DNA of 64,000 bases from Myrica gale (lineage: Eukaryota > Streptophyta > Magnoliopsida > Fagales > Myricaceae). Where the stretch lies: positions 15,206,874 through 15,270,873 of the forward strand of contig OZ005607.1 of NCBI GenBank assembly GCA_963930655.1. The letters are read 5' to 3'. The position numbers and the translations under genes were made by a program. This document shows, piece after piece, positions 38,433 through 51,709 of the stretch. Each line of letters starts with the position of its first letter. The stretch's first letter is position 1. The notes under the pieces are model-generated. The model saw only the letters and a program-made list of their open reading frames with translations. It did no database searches and was not told the DNA's origin.

Positions 38433-40228
38433 AAAACAAAGTAGATAGATTAATGAAATTGTTAAAGACGAAAAGATAATTAAAAAATTTCCAAAATTAA
38501 TGCGTTTAAAAAATCGATACTGATACGAACTCCACCTACAATTGTGATGAAACCCAATAACAATTATGGATTGGAACCCCAGGAACGTGAGGACAAGATT
38601 GGTTGAGCCTTGACCCGTCACCTAACCAGATGAAAGACCAAGGCTACGAAGTATTGAAACGCCACACCAACAAAACTCAAGAAACTCTCAAGAAATCAGG
38701 GTGATAAGTTTCGGTTGCTTGAACGCAATAGAATAAACTTTATAAGTTCAAATAGTTCTTTGAAGAACCAAGACGAACACAAGACCTCTCAAAAGTTGAA
38801 AGTTTAATCTTAACCACGAATTGGTTACTGTTCACACGAAATGGACCTTATAAATATTTGGAACGTCCCTCCAAAAGTAGGAAAAGTCATAACTAAAACA
38901 TTAAAGAGACACTTAACAAGCTCCTACGATATTAGGTCTCCTGGACTGCAATAGCAAACCGAAAATAGCTAAAAGACCAGATTCAATGTATCTAACATTT
39001 CCATCAAAGACCGCACTCATTCTCCTATTTAATATCCCTGAAACTCATTAAATTCGTGACTAAGAATAGGCAAACCTCGCCGGTCACGGTTACTGTTCAT
39101 ATTGAGCCTCTTCACTTGTCGCTTGATAACGGGGTTAAGCCGGAGAAAGTGCGGGACACCTCGGGAGCACCTTGGAATGTTTGGAATGAGCGAAATGTAC
39201 ACTCGGGGACCTCGGGACATGAAAACCCGGGATAGATAGACGCCTCGGCAAAGGAATGGAGACCTCGGCAGGAAATTCACTCGGAGACACTGATGACTTG
39301 GAGTGAGAAATGGTTATTATTTGAGCCCGACTTGGTCATTTTAGAATCAGCCCGACTCTCTTGGATTAGCCCATTGAGGGCTTCCATGAAACGTTTAGCT
39401 CTAAAGTCTTGTAATTGGGCCCCTTGCAAATGACAAAGGATCTTCAGCTCCATTGCCACCTGTATGTCCCCAGCTCCTGGGTTTGCATCAGATACCATAT
39501 TATTGAAGAAAAAGAACCAAATAGATTAATGGAAGAGTTGTAGACAAAAATATAGCTAAAAAGTAGTCCAAATTAATTACTTTAAAAATTAGATGCCCTC
39601 CTATTTAATTACATGGAGCGAATAGATTCACGCACGTTTATACATGATGATAAAAAGGAAAAATAGACCACATTAATTAGTTTAAAACATTATAGCTACC
39701 TTAATATTGAAAAAAAAAATGTTGCAAACAGATTTTTAGCAGAGTTATAGCCAAAAGATAATTTGAAAATCGTCTCAGTTGACTTCTTTAATAATTAGAT
39801 ACCTTCATATTGAAGAAAATGAAGTAGATAGATTAATGGTATTGTTACAAACAAAAGATAAATAAAAAATGACCTAATTCATTTGATTAAAAAATAGATA
39901 CCTTATTATTGAGGAAAAGGAACCAAATAGAATAATGGTCGAGTTATAGACCAAAATAAAAATGAAAAATAGTCCAAATTAATTAGTTTAAACATTCGAA
40001 ACCTTATTAAAGAAGAAAATGATGTAAATAGATTAATAGAAGAGTTATAGACGGAAAAATAAACTAAAAATCGTCAAAATTAACTTGTTTAATGATTGGA
40101 TACCTTAAAATTGAAGAAAGCGAGCCAAATGGATTAATGAAAGGTTATTGCAAGAGTTATAGACTAAAAGATAATTTAAAAATCGTCAAAATTGACTTCT
40201 TTGACAATTAGATGCGATCGTGATGAAG
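38433..40228 (+). repeat. Monomer 22, variant B, G/T haplotype (1796 bp)
   Basis: aagattgg/ggaacgtccc, with one private change, gcaatagaataaac near 38726 (C to T). Confidence 0.95.
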
Positions 40229-41501
40229 AAAACAAAGTAGATAGATTAATGAAATTGTTAAAGACGAAAAGATAATTAAAAAATTTCCAAAATTAATGCG
40301 TTTAAAAAATCGATACTGATACGAACTCCACCTACAATTGTGATGAAACCCAATAACAATTATGGATTGGAACCCCAGGAACGTGAGGACAAGAATGGTT
40401 GAGCCTTGACCCGTCACCTAACCAGATGAAAGACCAAGGCTACGAAGTATTGAAACGCCACACCAACAAAACTCAAGAAACTCTCAAGAAATCAGGGTGA
40501 TAAGTTTCGGTTGCTTGAACGCAACAGAATAAACTTTATAAGTTCAAATAGTTCTTTGAAGAACCAAGACGAACACAAGACCTCTCAAAAGTTGAAAGTT
40601 TAATCTTAACCACGAATTGGTTACTGTTCACACGAAATGGACCTTATAAATATTTGGAACTTCCCTCCAAAAGTAGGAAAAGTCATAACTAAAACATTAA
40701 AGAGACACTTAACAAGCTCCTACGATATTAGGTCTCCTGGACTGCAATAGCAAACCGAAAATAGCTAAAAGACCAGATTCAATGTATCTAACATTTCCAT
40801 CAAAGACCGCACTCATTCTCCTATTTAATATCCCTGAAACTCATTAAATTCGTGACTAAGAATAGGCAAACCTCGCCGGTCACGGTTACTGTTCATATTG
40901 AGCCTCTTCACTTGTCGCTTGATAACGGGGTTAAGCCGGAGAAAGTGCGGGACACCTCGGGAGCACCTTGGAATGTTTGGAATGAGCGAAATGTACACTC
41001 GGGGACCTCGGGACATGAAAACCCGAGATAGATAGACGCCTCGGCAAAGGAATGGAGACCTCGGCAGGAAATTCACTCGGAGACACTGATGACTTGGAGT
41101 GAGAAATGGTTATTATTTGAGCCCAACTTGGTCATTTTAGAATCAGCCCGACTCACTTGGATTAGCCCATTGAGGGCTTCCTTGAAACGTTTAGCTCTAA
41201 AGTCTTGTAATTGGGCCCCTTGCAAATGACAAAGGATCTTCAGCTCCATTGCCACCTGTATGTCCCCAGCTCCTGGGTTTGCATCAGATACCATATTATT
41301 GAAGAAAAAGAACCAAATAGATTAATGGAAGAGTTGTAGACAAAAATATAGCTAAAAAGTAGTCCAAATTAATTACTTTAAAAATTAGATGCCCTCCTAT
41401 TTAATTACATGGAGCGAATAGATTCACGCACGTTTATACATGATGATAAAAAGGAAAAATAGACCACATTAATTAGTTTAAAACATTATAGCTACCTTAA
41501 T
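40229..41501 (+). repeat. Monomer 23, variant B, truncated by the 545-bp deletion (1273 bp left)
   Basis: Starts as an aagaatgg/ggaacttccc B monomer. Between about 41125 and 41181 it carries three non-B markers (cccaactt, actcactt, ccttgaaac) flanked on both sides by B markers. It ends in subrepeat 3, where 545 bp are missing. Private change: acccgagata near 41021. Confidence 0.93.
41497..41501. other. 545-bp deletion join between subrepeats 3 and 8, copy 1
   Basis: The sequence runs gctaccTTAATgatattg. In intact monomers the TTAAT of subrepeat 3 (ataccttaat) and the TTAAT of subrepeat 8 (gattaatgaaattg) lie exactly 545 bp apart, so the missing segment was lost between two copies of TTAAT. 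The spacing between flanking monomer landmarks is 1251 instead of 1796 bp. Confidence 0.9.
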
Positions 41502-43275
41502 GATATTGTTAAAGACGAAAAGATAATTAAAAAATTTCCAAAATTAATGCGTTTAAAAAATCGATACTGATACGAACTCCACCTACAATTGTGATGAAAC
41601 CCAATAACAATTATGGATTGGAACCCCAGGAACGTGAGGACAAGATTGGTTGAGCCTTGACCCGTCACCTAACCAGATGAAAGACCAAGGCTACGAAGTA
41701 TTGAAACGCCACACCAACAAAACTCAAGAAACTCTCAAGAAATCAGGGTGATAAGTTTCGGTTGCTTGAACGCAACAGAATAAACTTTATAAGTTCAAAT
41801 AGTTCTTTGAAGAACCAAGACGAACACAAGACCTCTCAAAAGTTGAAAGTTTAATCTTAACCACGAATTGGTTACTGTTCACACGAAATGGACCTTATAA
41901 ATATTTGGAACGTCCCTCCAAAAGTAGGAAAAGTCATAACTAAAACATTAAAGAGACACTTAACAAGCTCCTACGATATTAGGTCTCCTGGACTGCAATA
42001 GCAAACCGAAAATAGCTAAAAGACCAGATTCAATGTATCTAACATTTCCATCAAAGACCGCACTCATTCTCCTATTTAATATCCCTGAAACTCATTAAAT
42101 TCGTGACTAAGAATAGGCAAACCTCGCCGGTCACGGTTACTGTTCATATTGAGCCTCTTCACTTGTCGCTTGATAACGGGGTTAAGCCGGAGAAAGTGCG
42201 GGACACCTCGGGAGCACCTTGGAATGTTTGGAATGAGCGAAATGTACACTCGGGGACCTCGGGACATGAAAACCCGGGATAGATAGACGCCTCGGCAAAG
42301 GAATGGAGACCTCGGCAGGAAATTCACTCGGAGACACTGATGACTTGGAGTGAGAAATGGTTATTATTTGAGCCCGACTTGGTCATTTTAGAATCAGCCC
42401 GACTCTCTTGGATTAGCCCATTGAGGGCTTCCATGAAACGTTTAGCTCTAAAGTCTTGTAATTGGGCCCCTTGCAAATGACAAAGGATCTTCAGCTCCAT
42501 TGCCACCTGTATGTCCCCAGCTCCTGGGTTTGCATCAGATACCATATTATTGAAGAAAAAGAACCAAATAGATTAATGGAAGAGTTGTAGACAAAAATAT
42601 AGCTAAAAAGTAGTCCAAATTAATTACTTTAAAAATTAGATGCCCTCCTATTTAATTACATGGAGCGAATAGATTCACGCACGTTTATACATGATGATAA
42701 AAAGGAAAAATAGACCACATTAATTAGTTTAAAACATTATAGCTACCTTAATATTGAAAAAAAAAATGTTGCAAACAGATTTTTAGCAGAGTTATAGCCA
42801 AAAGATAATTTGAAAATCGTCTCAGTTGACTTCTTTAATAATTAGATACCTTCATATTGAAGAAAATGAAGTAGATAGATTAATGGTATTGTTACAAACA
42901 AAAGATAAATAAAAAATGACCTAATTCATTTGATTAAAAAATAGATACCTTATTATTGAGGAAAAGGAACCAAATAGAATAATGGTCGAGTTATAGACCA
43001 AAATAAAAATGAAAAATAGTCCAAATTAATTAGTTTAAACATTCGAAACCTTATTAAAGAAGAAAATGATGTAAATAGATTAATAGAAGAGTTATAGACG
43101 GAAAAATAAACTAAAAATCGTCAAAATTAACTTGTTTAATGATTGGATACCTTAAAATTGAAGAAAGCGAGCCAAATGGATTAATGAAAGGTTATTGCAA
43201 GAGTTATAGACTAAAAGATAATTTAAAAATCGTCAAAATTGACTTCTTTGACAATTAGATGCGATCGTGATGAAG
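41502..43275 (+). repeat. Monomer 24, variant B, lacking its first 22 bp (1774 bp)
   Basis: Begins right of the deletion join, inside subrepeat 8 (gatattgttaaagac, where intact monomers have gaaattg). It then runs as an aagattgg/ggaacgtccc B monomer with a complete remainder. Confidence 0.93.
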
Positions 43276-45071
43276 AAAACAAAGTAGATAGATTAATGAA
43301 ATTGTTAAAGACGAAAAGATAATTAAAAAATTTCCAAAATTAATGCGTTTAAAAAATCGATACTGATACGAACTCCACCTACAATTGTGATGAAACCCAA
43401 TAACAATTATGGATTGGAACCCCAGGAACGTGAGGACAAGAATGGTTGAGCCTTGACCCGTCACCTAACCAGATGAAAGACCAAGGCTACGAAGTATTGA
43501 AACGCCACACCAACAAAACTCAAGAAACTCTCAAGAAATCAGGGTGATAAGTTTCGGTTGCTTGAACGCAACAGAATAAACTTTATAAGTTCAAATAGTT
43601 CTTTGAAGAACCAAGACGAACACAAGACCTCTCAAAAGTTGAAAGTTTAATCTTAACCACGAATTGGTTACTGTTCACACGAAATGGACCTTATAAATAT
43701 TTGGAACTTCCCTCCAAAAGTAGGAAAAGTCATAACTAAAACATTAAAGAGACACTTAACAAGCTCTTACGATATTAGGTCTCCTGGACTGCAATAGCAA
43801 ACCGAAAATAGCTAAAAGACCAGATTCAATGTATCTAACATTTCCATCAAAGACCGCACTCATTCTCCTATTTAATATCCCTGAAACTCATTAAATTCGT
43901 GACTAAGAATAGGCAAACCTCGCCGGTCACGGTTACTGTTCATATTGAGCCTCTTCACTTGTCGCTTGATAACGGGGTTAAGCCGGAGAAAGTGCGGGAC
44001 ACCTCGGGAGCACCTTGGAATGTTTGGAATGAGCGAAATGTACACTCGGGGACCTCGGGACATGAAAACCCGGGATAGATAGACGCCTCGGCAAAGGAAT
44101 GGAGACCTCGGCAGGAAATTCACTCGGAGACACTGATGACTTGGAGTGAGAAATGGTTATTATTTGAGCCCGACTTGGTCATTTTAGAATCAGCCCGACT
44201 CTCTTGGATTAGCCCATTGAGGGCTTCCATGAAACGTTTAGCTCTAAAGTCTTGTAATTGGGCCCCTTGCAAATGACAAAGGATCTTCAGCTCCATTGCC
44301 ACCTGTATGTCCCCAGCTCCTGGGTTTGCATCAGATACCATATTATTGAAGAAAAAGAACCAAATAGATTAATGGAAGAGTTGTAGACAAAAATATAGCT
44401 AAAAAGTAGTCCAAATTAATTACTTTAAAAATTAGATGCCCTCCTATTTAATTACATGGAGCGAATAGATTCACGCACGTTTATACATGATGATAAAAAG
44501 GAAAAATAGACCACATTAATTAGTTTAAAACATTATAGCTACCTTAATATTGAAAAAAAAAATGTTGCAAACAGATTTTTAGCAGAGTTATAGCCAAAAG
44601 ATAATTTGAAAATCGTCTCAGTTGACTTCTTTAATAATTAGATACCTTCATATTGAAGAAAATGAAGTAGATAGATTAATGGTATTGTTACAAACAAAAG
44701 ATAAATAAAAAATGACCTAATTCATTTGATTAAAAAATAGATACCTTATTATTGAGGAAAAGGAACCAAATAGAATAATGGTCGAGTTATAGACCAAAAT
44801 AAAAATGAAAAATAGTCCAAATTAATTAGTTTAAACATTCGAAACCTTATTAAAGAAGAAAATGATGTAAATAGATTAATAGAAGAGTTATAGACGGAAA
44901 AATAAACTAAAAATCGTCAAAATTAACTTGTTTAATGATTGGATACCTTAAAATTGAAGAAAGCGAGCCAAATGGATTAATGAAAGGTTATTGCAAGAGT
45001 TATAGACTAAAAGATAATTTAAAAATCGTCAAAATTGACTTCTTTGACAATTAGATGCGATCGTGATGAAG
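43276..45071 (+). repeat. Monomer 25, variant B, A/T haplotype (1796 bp)
   Basis: aagaatgg/ggaacttccc, with one private change, aagctcttacg near 43761 (C to T). Confidence 0.95.
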
Positions 45072-46867
45072 AAAACAAAGTAGATAGATTAATGAAATTG
45101 TTAAAGACGAAAAGATAATTAAAAAATTTCCAAAATTAATGCGTTTAAAAAATCGATACTGATACGAACTCCACCTACAATTGTGATGAAACCCAATAAC
45201 AATTATGGATTGGAACCCCAGGAACGTGAGGACAAGATTGGTTGAGCCTTGACCCGTCACCTAACCAGATGAAAGACCAAGGCTACGAAGTATTGAAACG
45301 CCACACCAACAAAACTCAAGAAACTCTCAAGAAATCAGGGTGATAAGTTTCGGTTGCTTGAACGCAACAGAATAAACTTTATAAGTTCAAATAGTTCTTT
45401 GAAGAACCAAGACGAACACAAGACCTCTCAAAAGTTGAAAGTTTAATCTTAACCACGAATTGGTTACTGTTCACACGAAATGGACCTTATAAATATTTGG
45501 AACGTCCCTCCAAAAGTAGGAAAAGTCATAACTAAAACATTAAAGAGACACTTAACAAGCTCCTACGATATTAGGTCTCCTGGACTGCAATAGCAAACCG
45601 AAAATAGCTAAAAGACCAGATTCAATGTATCTAACATTTCCATCAAAGACCGCACTCATTCTCCTATTTAATATCCCTGAAACTCATTAAATTCGTGACT
45701 AAGAATAGGCAAACCTCGCCGGTCACGGTTACTGTTCATATTGAGCCTCTTCACTTGTCGCTTGATAACGGGGTTAAGCCGGAGAAAGTGCGGGACACCT
45801 CGGGAGCACCTTGGAATGTTTGGAATGAGCGAAATGTACACTCGGGGACCTCGGGACATGAAAACCCGGGATAGATAGACGCCTCGGCAAAGGAATGGAG
45901 ACCTCGGCAGGAAATTCACTCGGAGACACTGATGACTTGGAGTGAGAAATGGTTATTATTTGAGCCCGACTTGGTCATTTTAGAATCAGCCCGACTCTCT
46001 TGGATTAGCCAATTGAGGGCTTCCATGAAACGTTTAGCTCTAAAGTCTTGTAATTGGGCCCCTTGCAAATGACAAAGGATCTTCAGCTCCATTGCCACCT
46101 GTATGTCCCCAGCTCCTGGGTTTGCATCAGATACCATATTATTGAAGAAAAAGAACCAAATAGATTAATGGAAGAGTTGTAGACAAAAATATAGCTAAAA
46201 AGTAGTCCAAATTAATTACTTTAAAAATTAGATGCCCTCCTATTTAATTACATGGAGCGAATAGATTCACGCACGTTTATACATGATGATAAAAAGGAAA
46301 AATAGACCACATTAATTAGTTTAAAACATTATAGCTACCTTAATATTGAAAAAAAAAATGTTGCAAACAGATTTTTAGCAGAGTTATAGCCAAAAGATAA
46401 TTTGAAAATCGTCTCAGTTGACTTCTTTAATAATTAGATACCTTCATATTGAAGAAAATGAAGTAGATAGATTAATGGTATTGTTACAAACAAAAGATAA
46501 ATAAAAAATGACCTAATTCATTTGATTAAAAAATAGATACCTTATTATTGAGGAAAAGGAACCAAATAGAATAATGGTCGAGTTATAGACCAAAATAAAA
46601 ATGAAAAATAGTCCAAATTAATTAGTTTAAACATTCGAAACCTTATTAAAGAAGAAAATGATGTAAATAGATTAATAGAAGAGTTATAGACGGAAAAATA
46701 AACTAAAAATCGTCAAAATTAACTTGTTTAATGATTGGATACCTTAAAATTGAAGAAAGCGAGCCAAATGGATTAATGAAAGGTTATTGCAAGAGTTATA
46801 GACTAAAAGATAATTTAAAAATCGTCAAAATTGACTTCTTTGACAATTAGATGCGATCGTGATGAAG
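45072..46867 (+). repeat. Monomer 26, variant B, G/T haplotype (1796 bp)
   Basis: aagattgg/ggaacgtccc, with one private change, tagccaattgagg near 46008 (C to A). Confidence 0.95.
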
Positions 46868-48140
46868 AAAACAAAGTAGATAGATTAATGAAATTGTTAA
46901 AGACGAAAAGATAATTAAAAAATTTCCAAAATTAATGCGTTTAAAAAATCGATACTGATACGAACTCCACCTACAATTGTGATGAAACCCAATAACAATT
47001 ATGGATTGGAACCCCAGGAACGTGAGGACAAGAATGGTTGAGCCTTGACCCGTCACCTAACCAGATGAAAGACCAAGGCTACGAAGTATTGAAACGCCAC
47101 ACCAACAAAACTCAAGAAACTCTCAAGAAATCAGGGTGATAAGTTTCGGTTGCTTGAACGCAACAGAATAAACTTTATAAGTTCAAATAGTTCTTTGAAG
47201 AACCAAGACGAACACAAGACCTCTCAAAAGTTGAAAGTTTAATCTTAACCACGAATTGGTTACTGTTCACACGAAATGGACCTTATAAATATTTGGAACT
47301 TCCCTCCAAAAGTAGGAAAAGTCATAACTAAAACATTAAAGAGACACTTAACAAGCTCCTACGATATTAGGTCTCCTGGACTGCAATAGCAAACCGAAAA
47401 TAGCTAAAAGACCAGATTCAATGTATCTAACATTTCCATCAAAGACCGCACTCATTCTCCTATTTAATATCCCTGAAACTCATTAAATTCGTGACTAAGA
47501 ATAGGCAAACCTCGCCGGTCACGGTTACTGTTCATATTGAGCCTCTTCACTTGTCGCTTGATAACGGGGTTAAGCCGGAGAAAGTGCGGGACACCTCGGG
47601 AGCACCTTGGAATGTTTGGAATGAGCGAAATGTACACTCGGGGACCTCGGGACATGAAAACCCGGGATAGATAGACGCCTCGGCAAAGGAATGGAGACCT
47701 CGGCAGGAAATTCACTCGGACACACTGATGACTTGGAGTGAGAAATGGTTATTATTTGAGCCCAACTTGGTCATTTTAGAATCAGCCCGACTCACTTGGA
47801 TTAGCCCATTGAGGGCTTCCTTGAAACGTTTAGCTCTAAAGTCTTGTAATTGGGCCCCTTGCAAATGACAAAGGATCTTCAGCTCCATTGCCACGTGTAT
47901 GTCCCCAGCTCCTGGGTTTGCATCAGATACCATATTATTGAAGAAAAAGAACCAAATAGTTTATTGGAAGAGTTGTAGACAAAAATATAGCTAAAAAGTA
48001 GTCCAAATTAATTACTTTAAAAATTAGATGCCCTCCTATTTAATTACATGGAGCGAATAGATTCACGCACGTTTATACATGATGATAAAAAGGAAAAATA
48101 GACCACATTAATTAGTTTAAAACATTATAGCTACCTTAAT
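46868..48140 (+). repeat. Monomer 27, variant B, truncated by the same 545-bp deletion (1273 bp left)
   Basis: Left part is an aagaatgg/ggaacttccc B monomer. From about 47760 it carries cccaactt, actcactt, ccttgaaac and cacgtgtatg (non-B), then ends at the same TTAAT join as monomer 23, 6639 bp downstream of it. Private changes: ctcggacacactg near 47716 and atagtttattgg near 47957. Confidence 0.93.
48136..48140. other. 545-bp deletion join between subrepeats 3 and 8, copy 2
   Basis: Identical join to that at 41497, including the nearby gatattg change (intact monomers: gaaattg). It lies 6639 bp downstream, which equals one shortened plus three standard monomers. The shared extra substitution argues for one deletion that was later duplicated. 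Confidence 0.9.
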
Positions 48141-49913
48141 GATATTGTTAAAGACGAAAAGATAATTAAAAAATTTCCAAAATTAATGCGTTTAAAAAAT
48201 CGATACTGATACGAACTCCACCTACAATTGTGATGAAACCCAATAACAATTATGGATTGGAACCCCAGGAACGTGAGGACAAGATTGGTTGAGCCTTGAC
48301 CCGTCACCTAACCAGATGAAAGACCAAGGCTACGAAGTATTGAAACGCCACACCAACAAAACTCAAGAAACTCTCAAGAAATCAGGGTGATAAGTTTCGG
48401 TTGCTTGAACGCAACAGAATAAACTTTATAAGTTCAAATAGTTCTTTGAAGAACCAAGACGAACACAAGACCTCTCAAAAGTTGAAAGTTTAATCTTAAC
48501 CACGAATTGGTTACTGTTCACACGAAATGGACCTTATAAATATTTGGAACGTCCCTCCAAAAGTAGGAAAAGTCATAACTAAAACATTAAAGAGACACTT
48601 AACAAGCTCCTACGATATTAGGTCTCCTGGACTGCAATAGCAAACCGAAAATAGCTAAAAGACCAGATTCAATGTATCTAACATTTCCATCAAAGACCGC
48701 ACTCATTCTCCTATTTAATATCCCTGAAACTCATTAAATTCGTGACTAAGAATAGGCAAACCTCGCCGGTCTCGGTTACTGTTCATATTGAGCCTCTTCA
48801 CTTGTCGCTTGATAACGGGGTTAAGCCGGAGAAAGTGCGGGACACCTCGGGAGCACCTTGGAATGTTTGGAATGAGCGAAATGTACACTCGGGGACCTCG
48901 GGACGTGAAAACCCGGGATAGATAGACGGCTCGGCAAAGGAATGGAGACCTCGGCAGGAAATTCACTCGGAGACACTGATGACTTGGAGTGAGAAATGGT
49001 TATTATTTGAGCCCAACTTGGTCATTTTAGAATCAGCCCGACTCACTTGGATTAGCCCATTGAGGGCTTCCTTGAAACGTTTAGCTCTAAAGTCTACTAA
49101 TTGGGCCCCTTGCAAATGACAAAGGATCTTCAGCTCCATTCCCACGTGTATGTCCCCAGCTCCTGGGTTTGCATCAGATACCATATTATTGAAGAAAAAG
49201 AACCAAATAGATTAATGGAAGAGTTGTAGACAAAAATATAGCTAAAAAGTAGTCCAAATTAATTACTTTAAAAATTAGATGCCCTCCTATTTAATTACAT
49301 GGAGCGAATAGATTCACGCACGTTTATACATGATGATAAAAAGGAAAAATAGACCACATTAATTAGTTTAAAACATTATAGCTACCTTAATATTGAAAAA
49401 AAAAATGTTGCAAACAGATTTTTAGCAGAGTTATAGCCAAAAGATAATTTAAAAATCGTCTCAGTTGACTTCTTTAATAATTAGATACCTTCATATTGAA
49501 GAAAATGAAGTAGATAGATTAATGGTATTGTTATAAACAAAAGATAAATAAAAAATGACCTAATTAATTTGATTAAAATATAGATACCTTATTATTGAGG
49601 AAAAGGAACCAAATAGATTAATGGTAGAGTTATAGACCAAAATAAAAATGAAAATAATCCAAATTAATTAGTTTAAACATTTGAAACCTTATTAAAGAAG
49701 AAAATGATGTAAATAGATTAATGGAAGAGTTATAGACGGAAAAATAAACTAAAAATCGTCAAAATTAACTTGTTTAATGATTGGATACCTTAAAATTGAA
49801 GAAAGCGAGCCAAATGGATTAATGAAAGGTTATTGCAAGAGTTATAGACTAAAAGATAATTTAAAAATCGTCAAAATTGACTTCTTTAATAATTAGATAC
49901 GATCGTGATGATG
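48141..49913 (+). repeat. Monomer 28, variant C, lacking its first 22 bp (1773 bp)
   Basis: Begins at the deletion join. Variant C markers appear from about 48770: ggtctcggttac, gacggctcgg near 48925, aagtctactaattg near 49090 and cattcccacgtg near 49137. These are shared only with monomer 29. Confidence 0.93.
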
Positions 49914-51709
49914 AAAACAAAGTAGATAGATTAATGAAATTGTTAAAGACGAAAAGATAATTAAAAAATTTCCAAAATTAATGCGTTTAAAAAATCGATA
50001 CTGATACGAACTCCACCTACAATTGTGATGAAACCCAATAACAATTATGGATTGGAACCCCAGGAACGTGAGGACAAGATTGGTTGAGCCTTGACCCGTC
50101 ACCTAACCAGATGAAAGACCAAGGCTACGAAGTATTGAAACGCCACACCAACAAAACTCAAGAAACTCTCAAGAAATCAGGGTGATAAGTTTCGGTTGCT
50201 TGAACGCAACAGAATAAACTTTATAAGTTCAAATAGTTCTTTGAAGAACCAAGACGAACACAAGACCTCTCAAAAGTTGAAAGTTTAATCTTAACCACGA
50301 ATTGGTTACTGTTCACACGAAATGGACCTTATAAATATTTGGAACGTCCCTCCAAAAGTAGGAAAAGTCATAACTAAAACATTAAAGAGACACTTAACAA
50401 GCTCCTACGATATTAGGTCTCCTGGACTGCAATAGCAAACCGAAAATAGCTAAAAGACCAGATTCAATGTATCTAACATTTCCATCAAAGACCGCACTCA
50501 TTCTCCTATTTAATATCCCTGAAACTCATTAAATTCGTGACTAAGAATAGGCAAACCTCGCCGGTCTCGGTTACTGTTCATATTGAGCCTCTTCACTTGT
50601 CGCTTGATAACGGGGTTAAGCCGGAGAAAGTGCGGGACACCTCGGGAGCACCTTGGAATGTTTGGAATGAGCGAAATGTACACTCGGGGACCTCGGGACG
50701 TGAAAACCCGGGATAGATAGACGGCTCGGCAAAGGAATGGAGACCTCGGCAGGAAATTCACTCGGAGACACTGATGACTTGGAGTGAGAAATGGTTATTA
50801 TTTGAGCCCAACTTGGTCATTTTAGAATCAGCCCGACTCACTTGGATTAGCCCATTGAGGGCTTCCATGAAACGTTTAGCTCTAAAGTCTACTAATTGGG
50901 CCCCTTGCAAATGACAAAGGATCTTCAGCTCCATTCCCACGTGTATGTCCCCAGCTCCTGGGTTTGCATCAGATACCATATTATTGAAGAAAAAGAACCA
51001 AATAGATTAATGGAAGAGTTGTAGACAAAAATATAGCTAAAAAGTAGTCCAAATTAATTACTTTAAAAATTAGATGCCCTCCTATTTAATTACATGGAGC
51101 GAATAGATTCACGCACGTTTATACATGATGATAAAAAGGAAAAATAGACCACATTAATTAGTTTAAAACATTATAGCTACCTTAATATTGAAAAAAAAAA
51201 TGTTGCAAACAGATTTTTAGCAGAGTTATAGCCAAAAGATAATTTGAAAATCGTCTCTGTTGACTTCTTTAATAATTAGATACCTTCATATTGAAGAAAA
51301 TGAAGTAGATAGATTAATGGTATTGTTATAAACAAAAGATAAATAAAAAATGACCTAATGAATGTGATTAAAAAATAGATACCTTATTATTGAGGAAAAG
51401 GAACCAAATAGAATAATGGTAGAGTTATAGACCAAAATAAAAATGAAAAATAGTCCAAATTAATTAGTTTAAACATTCGAAACCTTATTAAAGAAGAAAA
51501 TGATGTAAATAGATTAATGGAAGAGTTATAGACGGAAAAATAAACTAAAAATCGTCAAAATTAACCTGTTTAATGATTGGATACCTTAAAATTGAAGAAA
51601 GCGAGCCAAATGGATTAATGAAAGGTTATTGCAAGAGTTATAGACTAAAAGATAATTTAAAAATCGTCAAAATTGTCTTCTTTAATAATTAGTTACGATC
51701 GTGGTGAAG
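49914..51709 (+). repeat. Monomer 29, variant C (1796 bp)
   Basis: Shares the C markers of monomer 28 (near 50565, 50722 and 50888). It differs from 28 in ccatgaaac near 50865. Several private changes in the subrepeat half include gtctctgttgac near 51253, tgaatgtgatt near 51359 and aacctgttt near 51565. Confidence 0.94.
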
